From Streptomyces sp. SN-593 (GTDB lineage: Bacteria; Actinomycetota; Actinomycetes; Streptomycetales; Streptomycetaceae): 64,000 bases of DNA. Both the position numbers and the translations under genes were made by a program. Below, in pieces: positions 1-7,996 of this stretch (the first letter of the stretch is position 1; each line of letters starts with the position of its first letter). The notes beneath the pieces were generated by a model. It did not search any database. It was not told where the DNA came from and saw only the letters and a program-made list of their open reading frames with translations. The stretch is from positions 3,261,001-3,325,000 of the forward strand of contig NZ_AP018365.1 in the NCBI RefSeq assembly GCF_016756395.1. The letters run 5' to 3'.

Positions 1-267
1 GTGCAGAAGTTCAGCGACGACGCGCTGACCGAGTGCCCCAACTGCGGCGGGCGACTGCGCAAGGTCTTCTCGGCGGTGGGCGTGGTCTTCAAGGGCTCCG
101 GTTTCTACCGGACCGACAGTCGCGGCTCGTCGTCCAGCACCACCCCCGCACCCAAGAGCAGCGGTTCGGACACCAAGTCCACCGAGAGCAGCAAGTCGTC
201 GAGCACGAGCAGCACGACCACGTCCGGCTCCTCCTCGTCGTCGAGCAGCAGCGCGTCGGTCGCCTGA
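1..267 (+). CDS. FmdB-type zinc-ribbon protein, 5' end cut by window
   Basis: C-terminal part of a small FmdB/putative regulatory zinc-ribbon protein. The visible frame is open from base 1 and contains the second half of the zinc ribbon (CPNCGG, residues 12-17), the family segment KVFSAVGVVFKGSGFYRTD, and a Ser/Thr-rich tail of about 50 residues. In this family the N-terminus normally carries an earlier CxxC pair, so the GTG at base 1 is an internal valine and the true start lies upstream. The family is small and of unclear biochemical role. The gene sits just before MTA phosphorylase, a common actinomycete arrangement. It is followed by a strong hairpin, so it probably ends its own transcript. 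Confidence 0.85.
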   Translation: MQKFSDDALTECPNCGGRLRKVFSAVGVVFKGSGFYRTDSRGSSSSTTPAPKSSGSDTKSTESSKSSSTSSTTTSGSSSSSSSSASVA

Positions 268-305
268 CCAGCTCGTTCCGGCGCTCGGCACTTCTCGGCA
301 TCGAC

Positions 306-335
306 GAACCCCCACTGTCCACACGGTGGGGGTTC
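306..335 (+). terminator. Hairpin terminator after fmdB
   Basis: Perfect 10-bp inverted repeat (GAACCCCCAC / GTGGGGGTTC) with a 10-nt loop, 38 nt after the fmdB-like stop. There is no T-tract, as is usual for actinomycete terminators. Confidence 0.7.
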
Positions 336-369
336 ATCGCGTCGTCATGCGCGGATTAGGCTGATCGCC

Positions 370-1224
370 ATGGTGGGAAGCAGCGGCACGCAGGCACTGG
401 CGGAGATCGGCGTCATCGGAGGCTCCGGGTTCTACTCGTTCCTCGACGATGTGACAGAAGTCACCATCGACACTCCTTACGGCGAGCCGAGCGACTCCCT
501 GTTCATCGGCGAGGTCGCCGGGCGCAAGGTGGCGTTCCTGCCCCGGCATGGGCGCAAGCACCACCTGCCGCCGCACAGAATCAACTACCGGGCCAACCTG
601 TGGGCACTCGCATCGGTCGGCGCGCGCCAGGTCCTCGGGCCGTGCGCGGTCGGCGGCTTGCGTGCCGAGTACGGCCCTGGCACCCTCCTCGTCCCTGACC
701 AGTTGGTCGACCGGACGAAGGGGCGGGACCAGAGCTACTTCGACGGCGAGACCCGCGCCGACGGGCAGACACCGAACGTGGTGCACGTGACCTTCGCCGA
801 TCCCTACTGCCCCGTCGGACGGCGCACCGCTGTCGCCACTGCGGGGGCCGGCGGCTGGCAGGCCGTGGACGGGGGAACACTGGTCGTCGTGGAAGGACCG
901 CGGTTCTCCACGCGGGCGGAATCCCTCTGGCACGCCGCGCAGGGATGGTCGGTCGTGGGAATGACGGGGCATCCCGAAGCGGTCCTCGCCCGGGAACTCG
1001 GTCTCTGCTATACGTCGTTGACGCTGGTGACGGATCTGGATGCCGGAGCGGACACCGGCGAGGGCGTCTCACACGAGGAAGTCCTCGAGGTTTTCGCCGC
1101 GAACGTCGGGAGGATGCGCGACGTCCTCTTCGACGTCGTCAAGGCATTGCCGGAGGGCGACGAGCGCAACTGCCTGTGCGTCAATCCCCTGGGCGGTCAG
1201 GAACCCGGGATCGCGCTTCCCTAG
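370..1224 (+). CDS. mtnP: S-methyl-5'-thioadenosine phosphorylase
   Basis: Cytosolic enzyme of methionine salvage: methylthioadenosine plus phosphate gives adenine and 5-methylthioribose-1-phosphate. The protein is 284 residues, normal for the PNP/MTAP family. Visible signatures are the N-terminal phosphate-binding GGSGFYSF, the PRHGRKHHLPPHRINYRAN stretch, VEGPRFSTRAES, and GMTGHPEAVLARELGLCYTSL. The ATG start leaves about nine residues before the conserved core. A terminator separates it from the fmdB-like gene, so it probably has its own promoter. Purine nucleoside phosphorylases share the fold; the substrate assignment rests on family resemblance. Confidence 0.88.
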   Translation: MVGSSGTQALAEIGVIGGSGFYSFLDDVTEVTIDTPYGEPSDSLFIGEVAGRKVAFLPRHGRKHHLPPHRINYRANLWALASVGARQVLGPCAVGGLRAEYGPGTLLVPDQLVDRTKGRDQSYFDGETRADGQTPNVVHVTFADPYCPVGRRTAVATAGAGGWQAVDGGTLVVVEGPRFSTRAESLWHAAQGWSVVGMTGHPEAVLARELGLCYTSLTLVTDLDAGADTGEGVSHEEVLEVFAANVGRMRDVLFDVVKALPEGDERNCLCVNPLGGQEPGIALP

Positions 1225-1401
1225 CGGCGCCTGCGGTAGCAAGTCAACGATCAGACCGTCTTTCACCCCGACAGCCCAACGGTTTTTCATCGGAAACGGG
1301 TTATCCACAGGGGCTCGAACGGCGTTGCGGGAAATGCGCGATCGTGGAGAGGCCGACTGATCCCGGTCGGCCCTTTCCCTCACGGTTGACGGTGATCGCG
1401 C

Positions 1402-2019
1402 ATGCAGTTCCCCAATTCCCCCACAGCTACCGACGCTTGCGTTCCTGACGGACCTCAGGTCACACCTGCTGCCGGCTCGCCTCAGCCGTACGCACCTCCA
1501 CGCATCGCCGTGCCGCTCTTTCCTCCGATCCGTGCCGGCGGACGAGGTGGAGGAAGGTTCGGCGCGGCGTTGCGACGCAGACGGCGGCACCTCGCCACGG
1601 CCCTTGCCGTGACGGCGGCGCTGGTCGCGGCGGCCTCGGCTCACGGCGCCTCGCCACGACCCGAGCGAGTGGTACCGCGCGCAACTGCTCCAACTGGGCC
1701 CACGGCAACCACGCCGCCCCCACGCCATGCTGTGCAGCTAGTCAGAGCGCCCGTGCGGATCGCTGACCCGGAGGCAGCCGCCCTTCTGCGCCCGGGCACG
1801 CGCGTGGACGTGCTCGCCGGGGCACGAGTGGTGGCTTCGGCTGTCACCGTCGTGTCCGTGCCGGCGGGTTCCGTCTCGTCTCAGCAGGCGGCGCCCGCCC
1901 CGCCCGAGAGTGCCGGCGCAGGTGGCGGCGCGCTGATCGTGCTGGCTGTTCCACGCCGTACGGCCGCGGCGCTGTCCGGAGCGGCCGCCGTGTCTCCCTT
2001 GGGTGTGGCGCTGTGCTGA
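1402..2019 (+). CDS. SAF-domain (RcpC/CpaB-like) membrane-anchored protein
   Basis: 205-residue protein with a Pro-rich cytoplasmic N-terminus, an Arg cluster (FGAALRRRRRHLAT) followed by one hydrophobic segment (about residues 70-82), and an exported C-terminal half. The export half contains the SAF-like pattern LVRAPVRIADPEAAALLRPGTRVDVLAGARVVASAVTVVSVP in part, and ends LIVLAVPRRTAAALSGAA. This resembles Flp-pilus CpaB/RcpC proteins, and such stand-alone SAF proteins are common after the MTA phosphorylase gene in streptomycetes. No Shine-Dalgarno is evident before the ATG used, so the start is uncertain; a later GTG near 1510 is an alternative. Function beyond secretion/assembly is unknown. 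Confidence 0.6.
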   Translation: MQFPNSPTATDACVPDGPQVTPAAGSPQPYAPPRIAVPLFPPIRAGGRGGGRFGAALRRRRRHLATALAVTAALVAAASAHGASPRPERVVPRATAPTGPTATTPPPRHAVQLVRAPVRIADPEAAALLRPGTRVDVLAGARVVASAVTVVSVPAGSVSSQQAAPAPPESAGAGGGALIVLAVPRRTAAALSGAAAVSPLGVALC

Positions 2020-2650
2020 ATCATCCACTCGCGAAGTGGCATGCGGTGGCTTCCCGTTCAGGCGCCCGGGGCGGCCATACACTCCGGTGCGCCACGGCGA
2101 GGGCGATGCAGGCACACGGGAGCGCGCAGGAAGAACAGCCTGGGACTTCCGGATGGGTCCAGGGGACCCACCGCGCCGGGACAACAAGCCGAACCCGCCC
2201 TCGCGAAGACCAACGCTTCCGTCTCCCGAGATGCCGAGGGCTCGGTGGTGGGTCGGTCCGTCAGCCGGTACGCCGAAGCATTCGCTACGAAGGGCCGCGC
2301 TGGGTGCTGGTCCTTTCGCAGAAAGCCGTACCAGTCGAGCGGCGCACACACACCGCCCGGCCGCACCCCAACCCCGTAGGGGCGGGCGGCGATCCCCAGG
2401 CGGCCGCTCAGGAGGAGAGAACCGGCGCGCCGACACGAGGCCACGACGATGGGCCGGTAGCGGTCGCCGAGGGCAGCCGGCAAGCGGACGAAGGAAGCAA
2501 CGGCTCCGAGGGCAGAGACCGCCGGGACCGACCCGTGGAAGGAAGCGGCCCAGGGCACCCTGCTCGGGCCTCGCACCGAGGCGAACCGCTCTTCGTCACG
2601 GAGAACCCCGTGCGTGGGATCAGTGTCCGCCTCGGCGCACCGGGCCTGCT
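2020..2650. other. Long gene-free stretch
   Basis: About 630 bases between the SAF gene and the next gene with no coding stretch I can support. The open frames on both strands give compositionally poor Arg/Gly/Pro translations with no recognisable domain. In many streptomycetes an mscL gene follows the SAF gene; I see no trace of one. No tRNA or known ncRNA pattern is visible. Confidence 0.5.
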
Positions 2651-2899
2651 TCAGATGTGGTGCGGCGGCTTCTCGTTCAGGAAGCGGGTGAAGTCGTCGT
2701 CGGCTGAGTTCGAGGGGACGTCGCCCCAGCCGCGGTCGGTGTCGTCGGCCGACAGTCGGTCGAGCGGGTCGTCGAAGACGATCCCCGCGCCGACGGAAAC
2801 CGATGCGCCGCGCGGAGTCGGAGCGTCCGAAGAGGAGCCGGTATCCGTTCCGGAACCCGGCGCCGTGGGCTCACGTCCGATCTCGTCGCCTGTGCTCAT
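2651..2899 (-). CDS. Small acidic conserved hypothetical protein
   Basis: An 82-residue acidic protein from ATG ([10 protein letters not shown]), with a central Ser/Thr/Asp-rich segment and a conserved-looking C-terminus ([18 protein letters not shown] ... [16 protein letters not shown]). It is predicted to be largely disordered and has no catalytic motif. It lies divergently to the PLP-lyase gene with about 110 bases between the starts. I recognise it only as the kind of small protein often found beside such genes in streptomycetes; function unknown. A longer frame reaching 2950 exists, but the internal ATG gives a sensible N-terminus. Confidence 0.6.
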   Translation of the reverse strand: MSTGDEIGREPTAPGSGTDTGSSSDAPTPRGASVSVGAGIVFDDPLDRLSADDTDRGWGDVPSNSADDDFTRFLNEKPPHHI

Positions 2900-3012
2900 G
2901 CCACCAGAGTACGGCTCCGGGCAGGGCTCGCGGGAGCCGCGCCCACCCAAGGAGGTGTACGGAGATACCCCAAGTGTCCGTTTGGGGTCCCAGGACGGAT
3001 ATACCTGGCCTC

Positions 3013-4188
3013 ATGGACACCCCGAAGCCGGCACCGTCCCCCGTGCCCCCGCCCGGAGACGGACTCGTGCAGGTACTGGACATCGACCGAAGCGACCACG
3101 CGTACCGTCGCTGGTTGAGCACTGCTGTGGCGAAGGTCCATGCCGACGCCAACAGGTCCGCCGATACCCATTTGCTGTCGGTGCCGCTCCCGGCGGACTG
3201 GGGCGTCGACCTCTATCTGAAGGACGAGTCGACCCATCCGACGGGCTCGCTCAAGCACCGGCTGGCCCGGTCCCTGTTCCTCTACGCCCTGTGCAACGGC
3301 TGGATCAGGCCGGGACGCCCGGTGATCGAGGCATCGAGCGGCTCGACGGCGGTCTCGGAGGCGTACTTCGCCCGTCTGATCGGTGTCCCCTTTGTGGCCG
3401 TGATGGCCCGCGGAACGGTGCGGGCGAAGGTCGAGCTGATCGAGTTCCAGGGCGGCCGGTGCCACCTGGTGGACAACCCGAGCGAGGTGTACGAGGCGGC
3501 CGCCCGGCTGGCCGAGGAGACCGGCGGCCACTACATGGACCAGTTCACGTACGCGGAGCGGGCGACGGACTGGCGGGGCAACAACAACATCGCGGAGTCG
3601 ATCTTCCGGCAGATGGCCTCGGAACGCCATCCGGTCCCGACGTGGATCGTGGCGACCGCCGGGACGGGGGGAACCTCCGCGACGCTGGCCCGATACGTGC
3701 GGTACGCACAGGCGACGACGGGCATCTGCGTCGCTGATCCGGAGAACTCGGCGTTCTTCCCCGGATGGCGGGACGGCGACCTGGGCGCCACCACGGCGGC
3801 CGGCTCACGGATCGAGGGAATCGGCCGGCAGCGGGTGGAGCCGAGCTTCGTGCCGGGCGCGATCGACCGGATGATGCGCGTGCCGGATGCTGCATCGGTC
3901 GCCGCCGTGCGCGTCCTGGAGAAGCTCCTGGGGCGGCGCGCAGGGGCGTCGACGGGGACCGGCCTGTGGGCTGCGTTCCGGATCATCTCCGAGATGCGTG
4001 AGAGCGGTGAGCGCGGGAGCGTCGTCGGGCTGATCTGCGATCCGGGCGAGCGCTACGTCGAGAAGTACTACGCGGACGCGTGGCTGCGGGAGCAGGGCAT
4101 GGACATCTCGCCGTACCTCGCGTGTCTGGAGCGCTTCCTGCAAAGCGGGAAGCTGGACTGCCCTGGCGCGGAGAGCCACCGGGCCTGA
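3013..4188 (+). CDS. PLP-dependent cysteine synthase/desulfhydrase-like lyase
   Basis: 391-residue fold-type II PLP enzyme of the cysteine synthase/cystathionine beta-synthase superfamily. The Schiff-base lysine lies in [12 protein letters not shown], the substrate carboxylate loop in [12 protein letters not shown], and the phosphate-binding glycine loop in [24 protein letters not shown] segment near the C-terminus is typical of this subfamily, whose members act as cysteine desulfhydrases or beta-lyases; the actual substrate cannot be read from sequence. The start at MDTPKPAPS avoids an unlikely 70-residue upstream extension. It is transcribed away from the small acidic protein gene and appears monocistronic. 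Confidence 0.82.
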   Translation: MDTPKPAPSPVPPPGDGLVQVLDIDRSDHAYRRWLSTAVAKVHADANRSADTHLLSVPLPADWGVDLYLKDESTHPTGSLKHRLARSLFLYALCNGWIRPGRPVIEASSGSTAVSEAYFARLIGVPFVAVMARGTVRAKVELIEFQGGRCHLVDNPSEVYEAAARLAEETGGHYMDQFTYAERATDWRGNNNIAESIFRQMASERHPVPTWIVATAGTGGTSATLARYVRYAQATTGICVADPENSAFFPGWRDGDLGATTAAGSRIEGIGRQRVEPSFVPGAIDRMMRVPDAASVAAVRVLEKLLGRRAGASTGTGLWAAFRIISEMRESGERGSVVGLICDPGERYVEKYYADAWLREQGMDISPYLACLERFLQSGKLDCPGAESHRA

Positions 4189-4320
4189 CTCTCGTCGGGC
4201 GCTTCGGCGTCTCAGTGCCTCGGCATCCGATGGGCGGGCCGCCTCCGCATTTCGGCATGCCCACGGGACTCAGGGGGCACCAGTGCGCCAGCCGGCCGGG
4301 ATGAGGGCCTGGGGCGGACG

Positions 4321-5088
4321 TCAGACCCCTGCGGCGCCGAGGAGCGTGCCGACAGCATAGGTGACGGCCATCGCGATGACGCCTCCCGCGACGTTGCGGA
4401 CGACGGCGGGGCGCGCCGGTGCATTGCCGAGATCCGCGCTGATCCGGCCGCACGCGACGAGCGCGACGACCACGGAAGCGACCGTGACGGCCAGACGCCA
4501 GCTTTGGGGCGGCAGCACGATGGCGAGCAGCGGGAGCAGTGCGCCGGCGGTGAAGGACACGAAACTCGCCCAGGCGGCGTGCCAGGGATTGGCGAGTTCG
4601 TCGGGGTCGATGCCCAGCTCGACACGGGCGTGGGCGCCGAGCGCGTCGCGGGCGGTGAGCTGTTCGGCGACCTCTCGAGCGAGTTCGTGGGTGATCCCGC
4701 GTTCTTCGAGCAGACCGGTGAGTTCGGCGAGTTCGGCCTGGGGGGTCGTGGCGAGTTCTTCCTGCTCGACGGCGAGGGCGGCCTGCTCGGAGTCGCGCTG
4801 CGTGCTGACGGAGACGTACTCCCCCGCGGCCATCGACAGCGATCCGGCGAGCAGCCCGGCGAGTCCGGCGGTCAGCAGCGCGGAGCGGGAGTCGGTGGCT
4901 CCCGCAACGCCGACGACGATGCCGGCGGTCGAGACCACCCCGTCGTTGGCGCCGAGGACCGCTGCGCGCAGCCAGTTCAGGCGGGTGCCGAGACCGTTGT
5001 GGTGCGGCTCGTCCGGGTGTTCGCCGAGGTGGTCGGGCTCGTCGGGTGCGTCGGGCTCTTCGTCGTTGCCGGCGCGGTCGTCGCTCAT
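4321..5088 (-). CDS. VIT/CCC1-family iron/manganese transporter
   Basis: 255-residue membrane protein of the VIT1/CCC1 family, which moves Fe2+ or Mn2+ across membranes. After an acidic, His-containing N-terminus (about residues 1-33) comes the signature LRAAVLGANDGVVSTAGIVVGVAGA, then LLAGSLSMAAGEYVSVSTQ. A cytosolic helical metal-binding domain (EQAALAVEQEEL ... ELTGLLEERGI) follows, then three further membrane segments. Five transmembrane helices in all fit the family. It lies about 117 bases from the 3' end of the sigma factor gene and has the same orientation, with a hairpin between them, so it is probably a separate unit. Metal specificity is not determinable here. Confidence 0.85.
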   Translation of the reverse strand: MSDDRAGNDEEPDAPDEPDHLGEHPDEPHHNGLGTRLNWLRAAVLGANDGVVSTAGIVVGVAGATDSRSALLTAGLAGLLAGSLSMAAGEYVSVSTQRDSEQAALAVEQEELATTPQAELAELTGLLEERGITHELAREVAEQLTARDALGAHARVELGIDPDELANPWHAAWASFVSFTAGALLPLLAIVLPPQSWRLAVTVASVVVALVACGRISADLGNAPARPAVVRNVAGGVIAMAVTYAVGTLLGAAGV

Positions 5089-5139
5089 GGCAGGCAGCGT
5101 CTCATTGCGTGCCCGGTCGATGCGCGCAGGACAGGCCGA

Positions 5140-5168
5140 ACCCCGGCGCGGGGGGGATGCACCGGGGT
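5140..5168 (-). terminator. Hairpin after the sigma factor gene
   Basis: Inverted repeat ACCCCGG / CCGGGGT with a 15-nt loop, about 38 nt past the stop of the leftward sigma-factor gene. It could end that transcript before the VIT gene. The stem is short, so support is moderate. Confidence 0.45.
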
Positions 5169-5205
5169 CCGGGTCTGTGGGCCACGGGTGACGTGGCGGT
5201 TGTGG

Positions 5206-6201
5206 TTATGCCGCTTCGTAGTCCAGTCCGGTGGCGCGGGCCATGCGCTTCAGGTCGGCGAGGGCGTGCTTCTCGATCTGCCGGATGCGCTCGCGGGTGA
5301 GGCCGTGTTCCTTGCCGACCTCGGTGAGGGTGCGCTCGCGACCGTCCACGATGCCGTAGCGGGCCCGGATGATGGACGCGGTCCGGTCGTCCAGGCGGTC
5401 GATGAGGCCGTCGAGTTCCTCACGGCGCAGCATGACGAGGACGGAGTCCTCCGGTGAGGGCGCCGCGCCGTCCTCGACGAGGTCGCCGAACTCGGTCTCA
5501 CCTTCGGCATCGACCGACATGTTCAGCGATACCGGGTCGCGGGCCCAGTCGAGGACGTCGGAGACGCGCTCGGGGGTGGAGCCCAGTTCGGTGGCGATCT
5601 CGGTGGGTTCGGCGTCGCGGCCGTTCTCACGGTTGAATTCGCGCTGCACGCGCCGGATGCGGCCGAGTTCCTCGACGAGGTGGACGGGCAGCCGGATGGT
5701 GCGGGACTGGTCGGCGATGGAGCGGGTGATGGCCTGGCGGATCCACCAGGTCGCGTACGTGGAGAACTTGAAGCCCTTCGCGTAGTCGAACTTCTCGACT
5801 GCGCGGACCAGGCCGGCGTTCCCCTCCTGGATCAGGTCGAGCAGGGGCAGGCCGCTGCGGGGGTAGCGGCGGGCCACGGCGACGACGAGGCGCAGGTTGG
5901 AGCGGATGAAGACGTCCTTGGCGCGTTCGCCTGTGGCGACGAGCGCCTCAAGTTCCTCCCGCTTGGCGTCGCTGCCCGCAGATGCGGGGAGATCGGCGTC
6001 GGCGGCGAGTATGCGCTCCGCGAAGACGCCCGCTTCGATGTCGCGGGAGAGCTCGACTTCCCTGGCGGCGTCGAGCAGCGGGGTGCGAGCGATCTCGTCC
6101 AGGTACATGCCGACGAGGTCGCGGTCGGCGACTTCCCCGCCTGCGGCGCGAACGCTGCTGGTCCCACCTGCTTGACGACGGGCGACGGCACGGGTTGCCA
6201 T
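5206..6201 (-). CDS. hrdD: RNA polymerase sigma factor, group 2 (HrdD-like)
   Basis: 331-residue sigma-70 factor related to the vegetative HrdB but lacking its long N-terminal region 1.1. Visible parts are region 1.2 (DLVGMYLDEIARTPLLDA, near residue 28), region 2 (DLIQEGNAGLVRAVEKFDY then KFSTYATWWIRQAI), region 3 (RLPVHLVEELGRIRRVQRE) and region 4.2 (VGKEHGLTRERIRQIEKHAL). The opening MATRAVARRQ closely matches HrdD as I recall it from Streptomyces coelicolor. Such factors are non-essential and stress- or stage-responsive. GGGAG lies a few bases before the ATG. The bar-like acetyltransferase is divergent from it, an arrangement also known around S. coelicolor hrdD, which supports the call. 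Confidence 0.88.
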   Translation of the reverse strand: MATRAVARRQAGGTSSVRAAGGEVADRDLVGMYLDEIARTPLLDAAREVELSRDIEAGVFAERILAADADLPASAGSDAKREELEALVATGERAKDVFIRSNLRLVVAVARRYPRSGLPLLDLIQEGNAGLVRAVEKFDYAKGFKFSTYATWWIRQAITRSIADQSRTIRLPVHLVEELGRIRRVQREFNRENGRDAEPTEIATELGSTPERVSDVLDWARDPVSLNMSVDAEGETEFGDLVEDGAAPSPEDSVLVMLRREELDGLIDRLDDRTASIIRARYGIVDGRERTLTEVGKEHGLTRERIRQIEKHALADLKRMARATGLDYEAA

Positions 6202-6402
6202 GCGTGCTCCCTTTCGAAGGTGCGGTCGGTCTGTTTGTCGGACGGGTCCGGACGCGTCACCGGTCTCGCGCGGTGCGGCTTCCTCAGTTCTGCGGCTTCC
6301 CCATCCGCTCTGGATAACGACTGGAATGCGGACACAATTCCCATGTCGTCACCTGTTTTTTATGATCATGCAGTATCCTGTGCCGCCACACAGAGAGGCG
6401 AC

Positions 6403-6927
6403 ATGGTGGCGGATCGTACGAACGTGCAGGTCGGCCCAGGTGGCGAAGCCGATCTGGCGGCTCTGACGGACATCTACAACCACTACGTCCGCGAGACGGC
6501 CGTCACGTTCGACGTGACCCCCCTCACCCCGGATGAGCGTCGCCCGTGGTTGCTCTCCCATCCGGAAGACGGCCCTCACCGGCTCATGGTTGCTCGACTA
6601 CCCGGTCCGGACGGGCGAATTCTCGGTTACGCGACCAGCGGCGCGTTCCGGCCACGGGCCGCGTACGCGACGTCGGTGGAGACGAGCGTCTACCTCGCGC
6701 CGGGCGAGGGCGGCCGCGGCATCGGGTCATTGCTCTACGGGCGCCTCTTCGCGGCACTGGAGGCCGAGGACGTGCATCGGGCGTATGCGGGAGTCGCTCT
6801 TCCGAACGACGCGTCGGTACGCATCCACGAGCGGTTCGGCTTCCGACAGGTCGGCCTCTACGAGGAGGTCGGCCGCAAGTTCGGCGCTTACCACGACGTC
6901 GCATGGTTCGAGAAGCGCGTCACCTGA
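6403..6927 (+). CDS. GNAT acetyltransferase, phosphinothricin acetyltransferase (Bar/PAT)-like
   Basis: 174-residue GNAT enzyme of the Pat/Bar group, which N-acetylates phosphinothricin (bialaphos toxin) or methionine sulfoximine. It shows the characteristic opening DLAALTDIYNHYVRETAVTFD, the middle segment VETSVYLAPGEGGRGIGSLLY with the acetyl-CoA loop GGRGIG, and the C-terminal NDASVRIHERFGFRQVGLY then GRKFGAYHDVAWFE. The ATG at 6403 is preceded by AGAGAGG. It is divergent from the HrdD-type gene with a short A/T-rich region between (around 6345-6385) that holds the palindrome ATGATCAT and a likely -10 TATCCT. Natural substrate is unproven. Confidence 0.82.
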   Translation: MVADRTNVQVGPGGEADLAALTDIYNHYVRETAVTFDVTPLTPDERRPWLLSHPEDGPHRLMVARLPGPDGRILGYATSGAFRPRAAYATSVETSVYLAPGEGGRGIGSLLYGRLFAALEAEDVHRAYAGVALPNDASVRIHERFGFRQVGLYEEVGRKFGAYHDVAWFEKRVT

Positions 6928-6985
6928 CCGCGACCCTCGCCTCCGGGCCCGGCGTCCATGGGTGCGGGACACCGGACCAAACTCT

Positions 6986-7038
6986 TTGAACCTTCAACCG
7001 AATGGGATACCGTCGAGGCATACGCTTGAAATCTCAAG
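6986..7038 (+). promoter_or_regulatory. Two MarR-like operator palindromes before the dioxygenase gene
   Basis: TTGAACCTTCAA at 6986-6997 and CTTGAAATCTCAAG at 7025-7038, both fitting TTGAnnnnTCAA and about 40 bases apart. The second overlaps the Shine-Dalgarno region (AAGGAGG) of the gene starting at 7047, so a bound protein would block transcription or early elongation. The same pattern precedes the marR gene at 10623 and the LLM gene ending at 17759. Confidence 0.6.
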
Positions 7039-7046
7039 GAGGCGTG

Positions 7047-7832
7047 ATGACCACGGCGACACCGGAGCGCATGCCCGCGCTCTACCTCTCGCACGGCGCA
7101 CCGCCCCTGGCGGACGACCCGGTGTGGCCGGGGGAACTCGCCGCCTGGGCGGCCGACCTGCCCCGTCCGAAGGCCATCTTGATGGTCTCGGCCCACTGGG
7201 AGGAGGCGCCCCTGGCGATCGGCGCCACCAGCCGCGTGCCCCTGGTGCACGACTTCTGGGGCTTCCCCGAGCACTACTACCAGGTGACCTACGACGCGCC
7301 CGGTGCTCCGGCGCTCGCGGAGGACGTGCGCAAGCTCCTGCGCGGCGTAGGGCAGCCGGTGCAGGACGTGCCGGACCGCGGGCTCGACCACGGGGCTTAC
7401 GTGCCCCTGGTGGAGATGTTCCCGAACGCCGATGTCCCGGTGCTCCAGGTGTCGATGCCGACGCTGGCACCGCAGGAGCTGATGAGGATCGGGCGCCGAC
7501 TCGCACCGCTGCGTGACGAGGGCGTGCTGATCGTCGGCAGCGGCTTCTTCACCCACAACCTGGCCGCACTGCGGCACGCGGGCAGCGGACCGCCGAGTTG
7601 GTCGAGCGAGTTCGACGACTGGGGCCATCGGGCGCTGGGGGCGCAGGACATCGACGGGCTCCTGGACTTCGAGCACGCGGCCCCCGCGGGGAGGCTCGCG
7701 CACCCGCGTACCGAGCACTTCGCGCCGCTGTTCGTCACCCTGGGTGCCGCAGAATCCGAACTCGGCAGCCAGCGCAGCGTCATCGACGGCTTCTGGATGG
7801 GGCTGGCCAAGCGCTCCGTCCAGTTCGGCTGA
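7047..7832 (+). CDS. DODA/LigB-type extradiol ring-cleavage dioxygenase-like protein
   Basis: 261-residue member of the class III (LigB/DODA) dioxygenase family, metal enzymes that open catechol-like rings; many bacterial members are of unknown physiological substrate. Metal-ligand histidines are visible in ALYLSHGAPP (about residue 15), SAHWEE (about 51) and LDHGAYVPL, with the later GSGFFTHNL also conserved. The ATG at 7047 has a full AAGGAGG six bases upstream and was preferred over earlier in-frame codons. It is monocistronic and ends at a strong bidirectional hairpin. The two palindromes in its leader suggest control by a catechol- or quinone-responsive MarR protein, as seen for dioxygenases of the Bacillus catDE/mhq type. 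Confidence 0.82.
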   Translation: MTTATPERMPALYLSHGAPPLADDPVWPGELAAWAADLPRPKAILMVSAHWEEAPLAIGATSRVPLVHDFWGFPEHYYQVTYDAPGAPALAEDVRKLLRGVGQPVQDVPDRGLDHGAYVPLVEMFPNADVPVLQVSMPTLAPQELMRIGRRLAPLRDEGVLIVGSGFFTHNLAALRHAGSGPPSWSSEFDDWGHRALGAQDIDGLLDFEHAAPAGRLAHPRTEHFAPLFVTLGAAESELGSQRSVIDGFWMGLAKRSVQFG

Positions 7833-7911
7833 CCAGGAGGGCGACGACACCCGCGCCCGTGCGGGGCCGCCGGCCCACCTGCCCCGCGTGCGCCGGCGGA
7901 CCACTCACGAC

Positions 7912-7964
7912 GAACGGCAGGTCCCCGCGGTTCCGGGTTTCCGGAACGCGGGGCCCTGCCGTTC
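7912..7964. terminator. Bidirectional terminator between dioxygenase and MFS genes
   Basis: Long inverted repeat beginning GAACGGCAGG and ending CCTGCCGTTC, with an inner GTTCCGG / CCGGAAC stem and a GTTT loop. It lies midway between two convergent stop codons (7832 and 7997), as expected for a shared terminator. Confidence 0.85.
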
Positions 7965-7996
7965 ATGTCCGAGCGCCTAGGGCGCCGGGTCGGACG

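Noticed and set aside
2058..2576. 172-residue minus frame in the empty region after the SAF gene
   Set aside because: No recognisable domain and no start signal; composition fits chance at this G+C.
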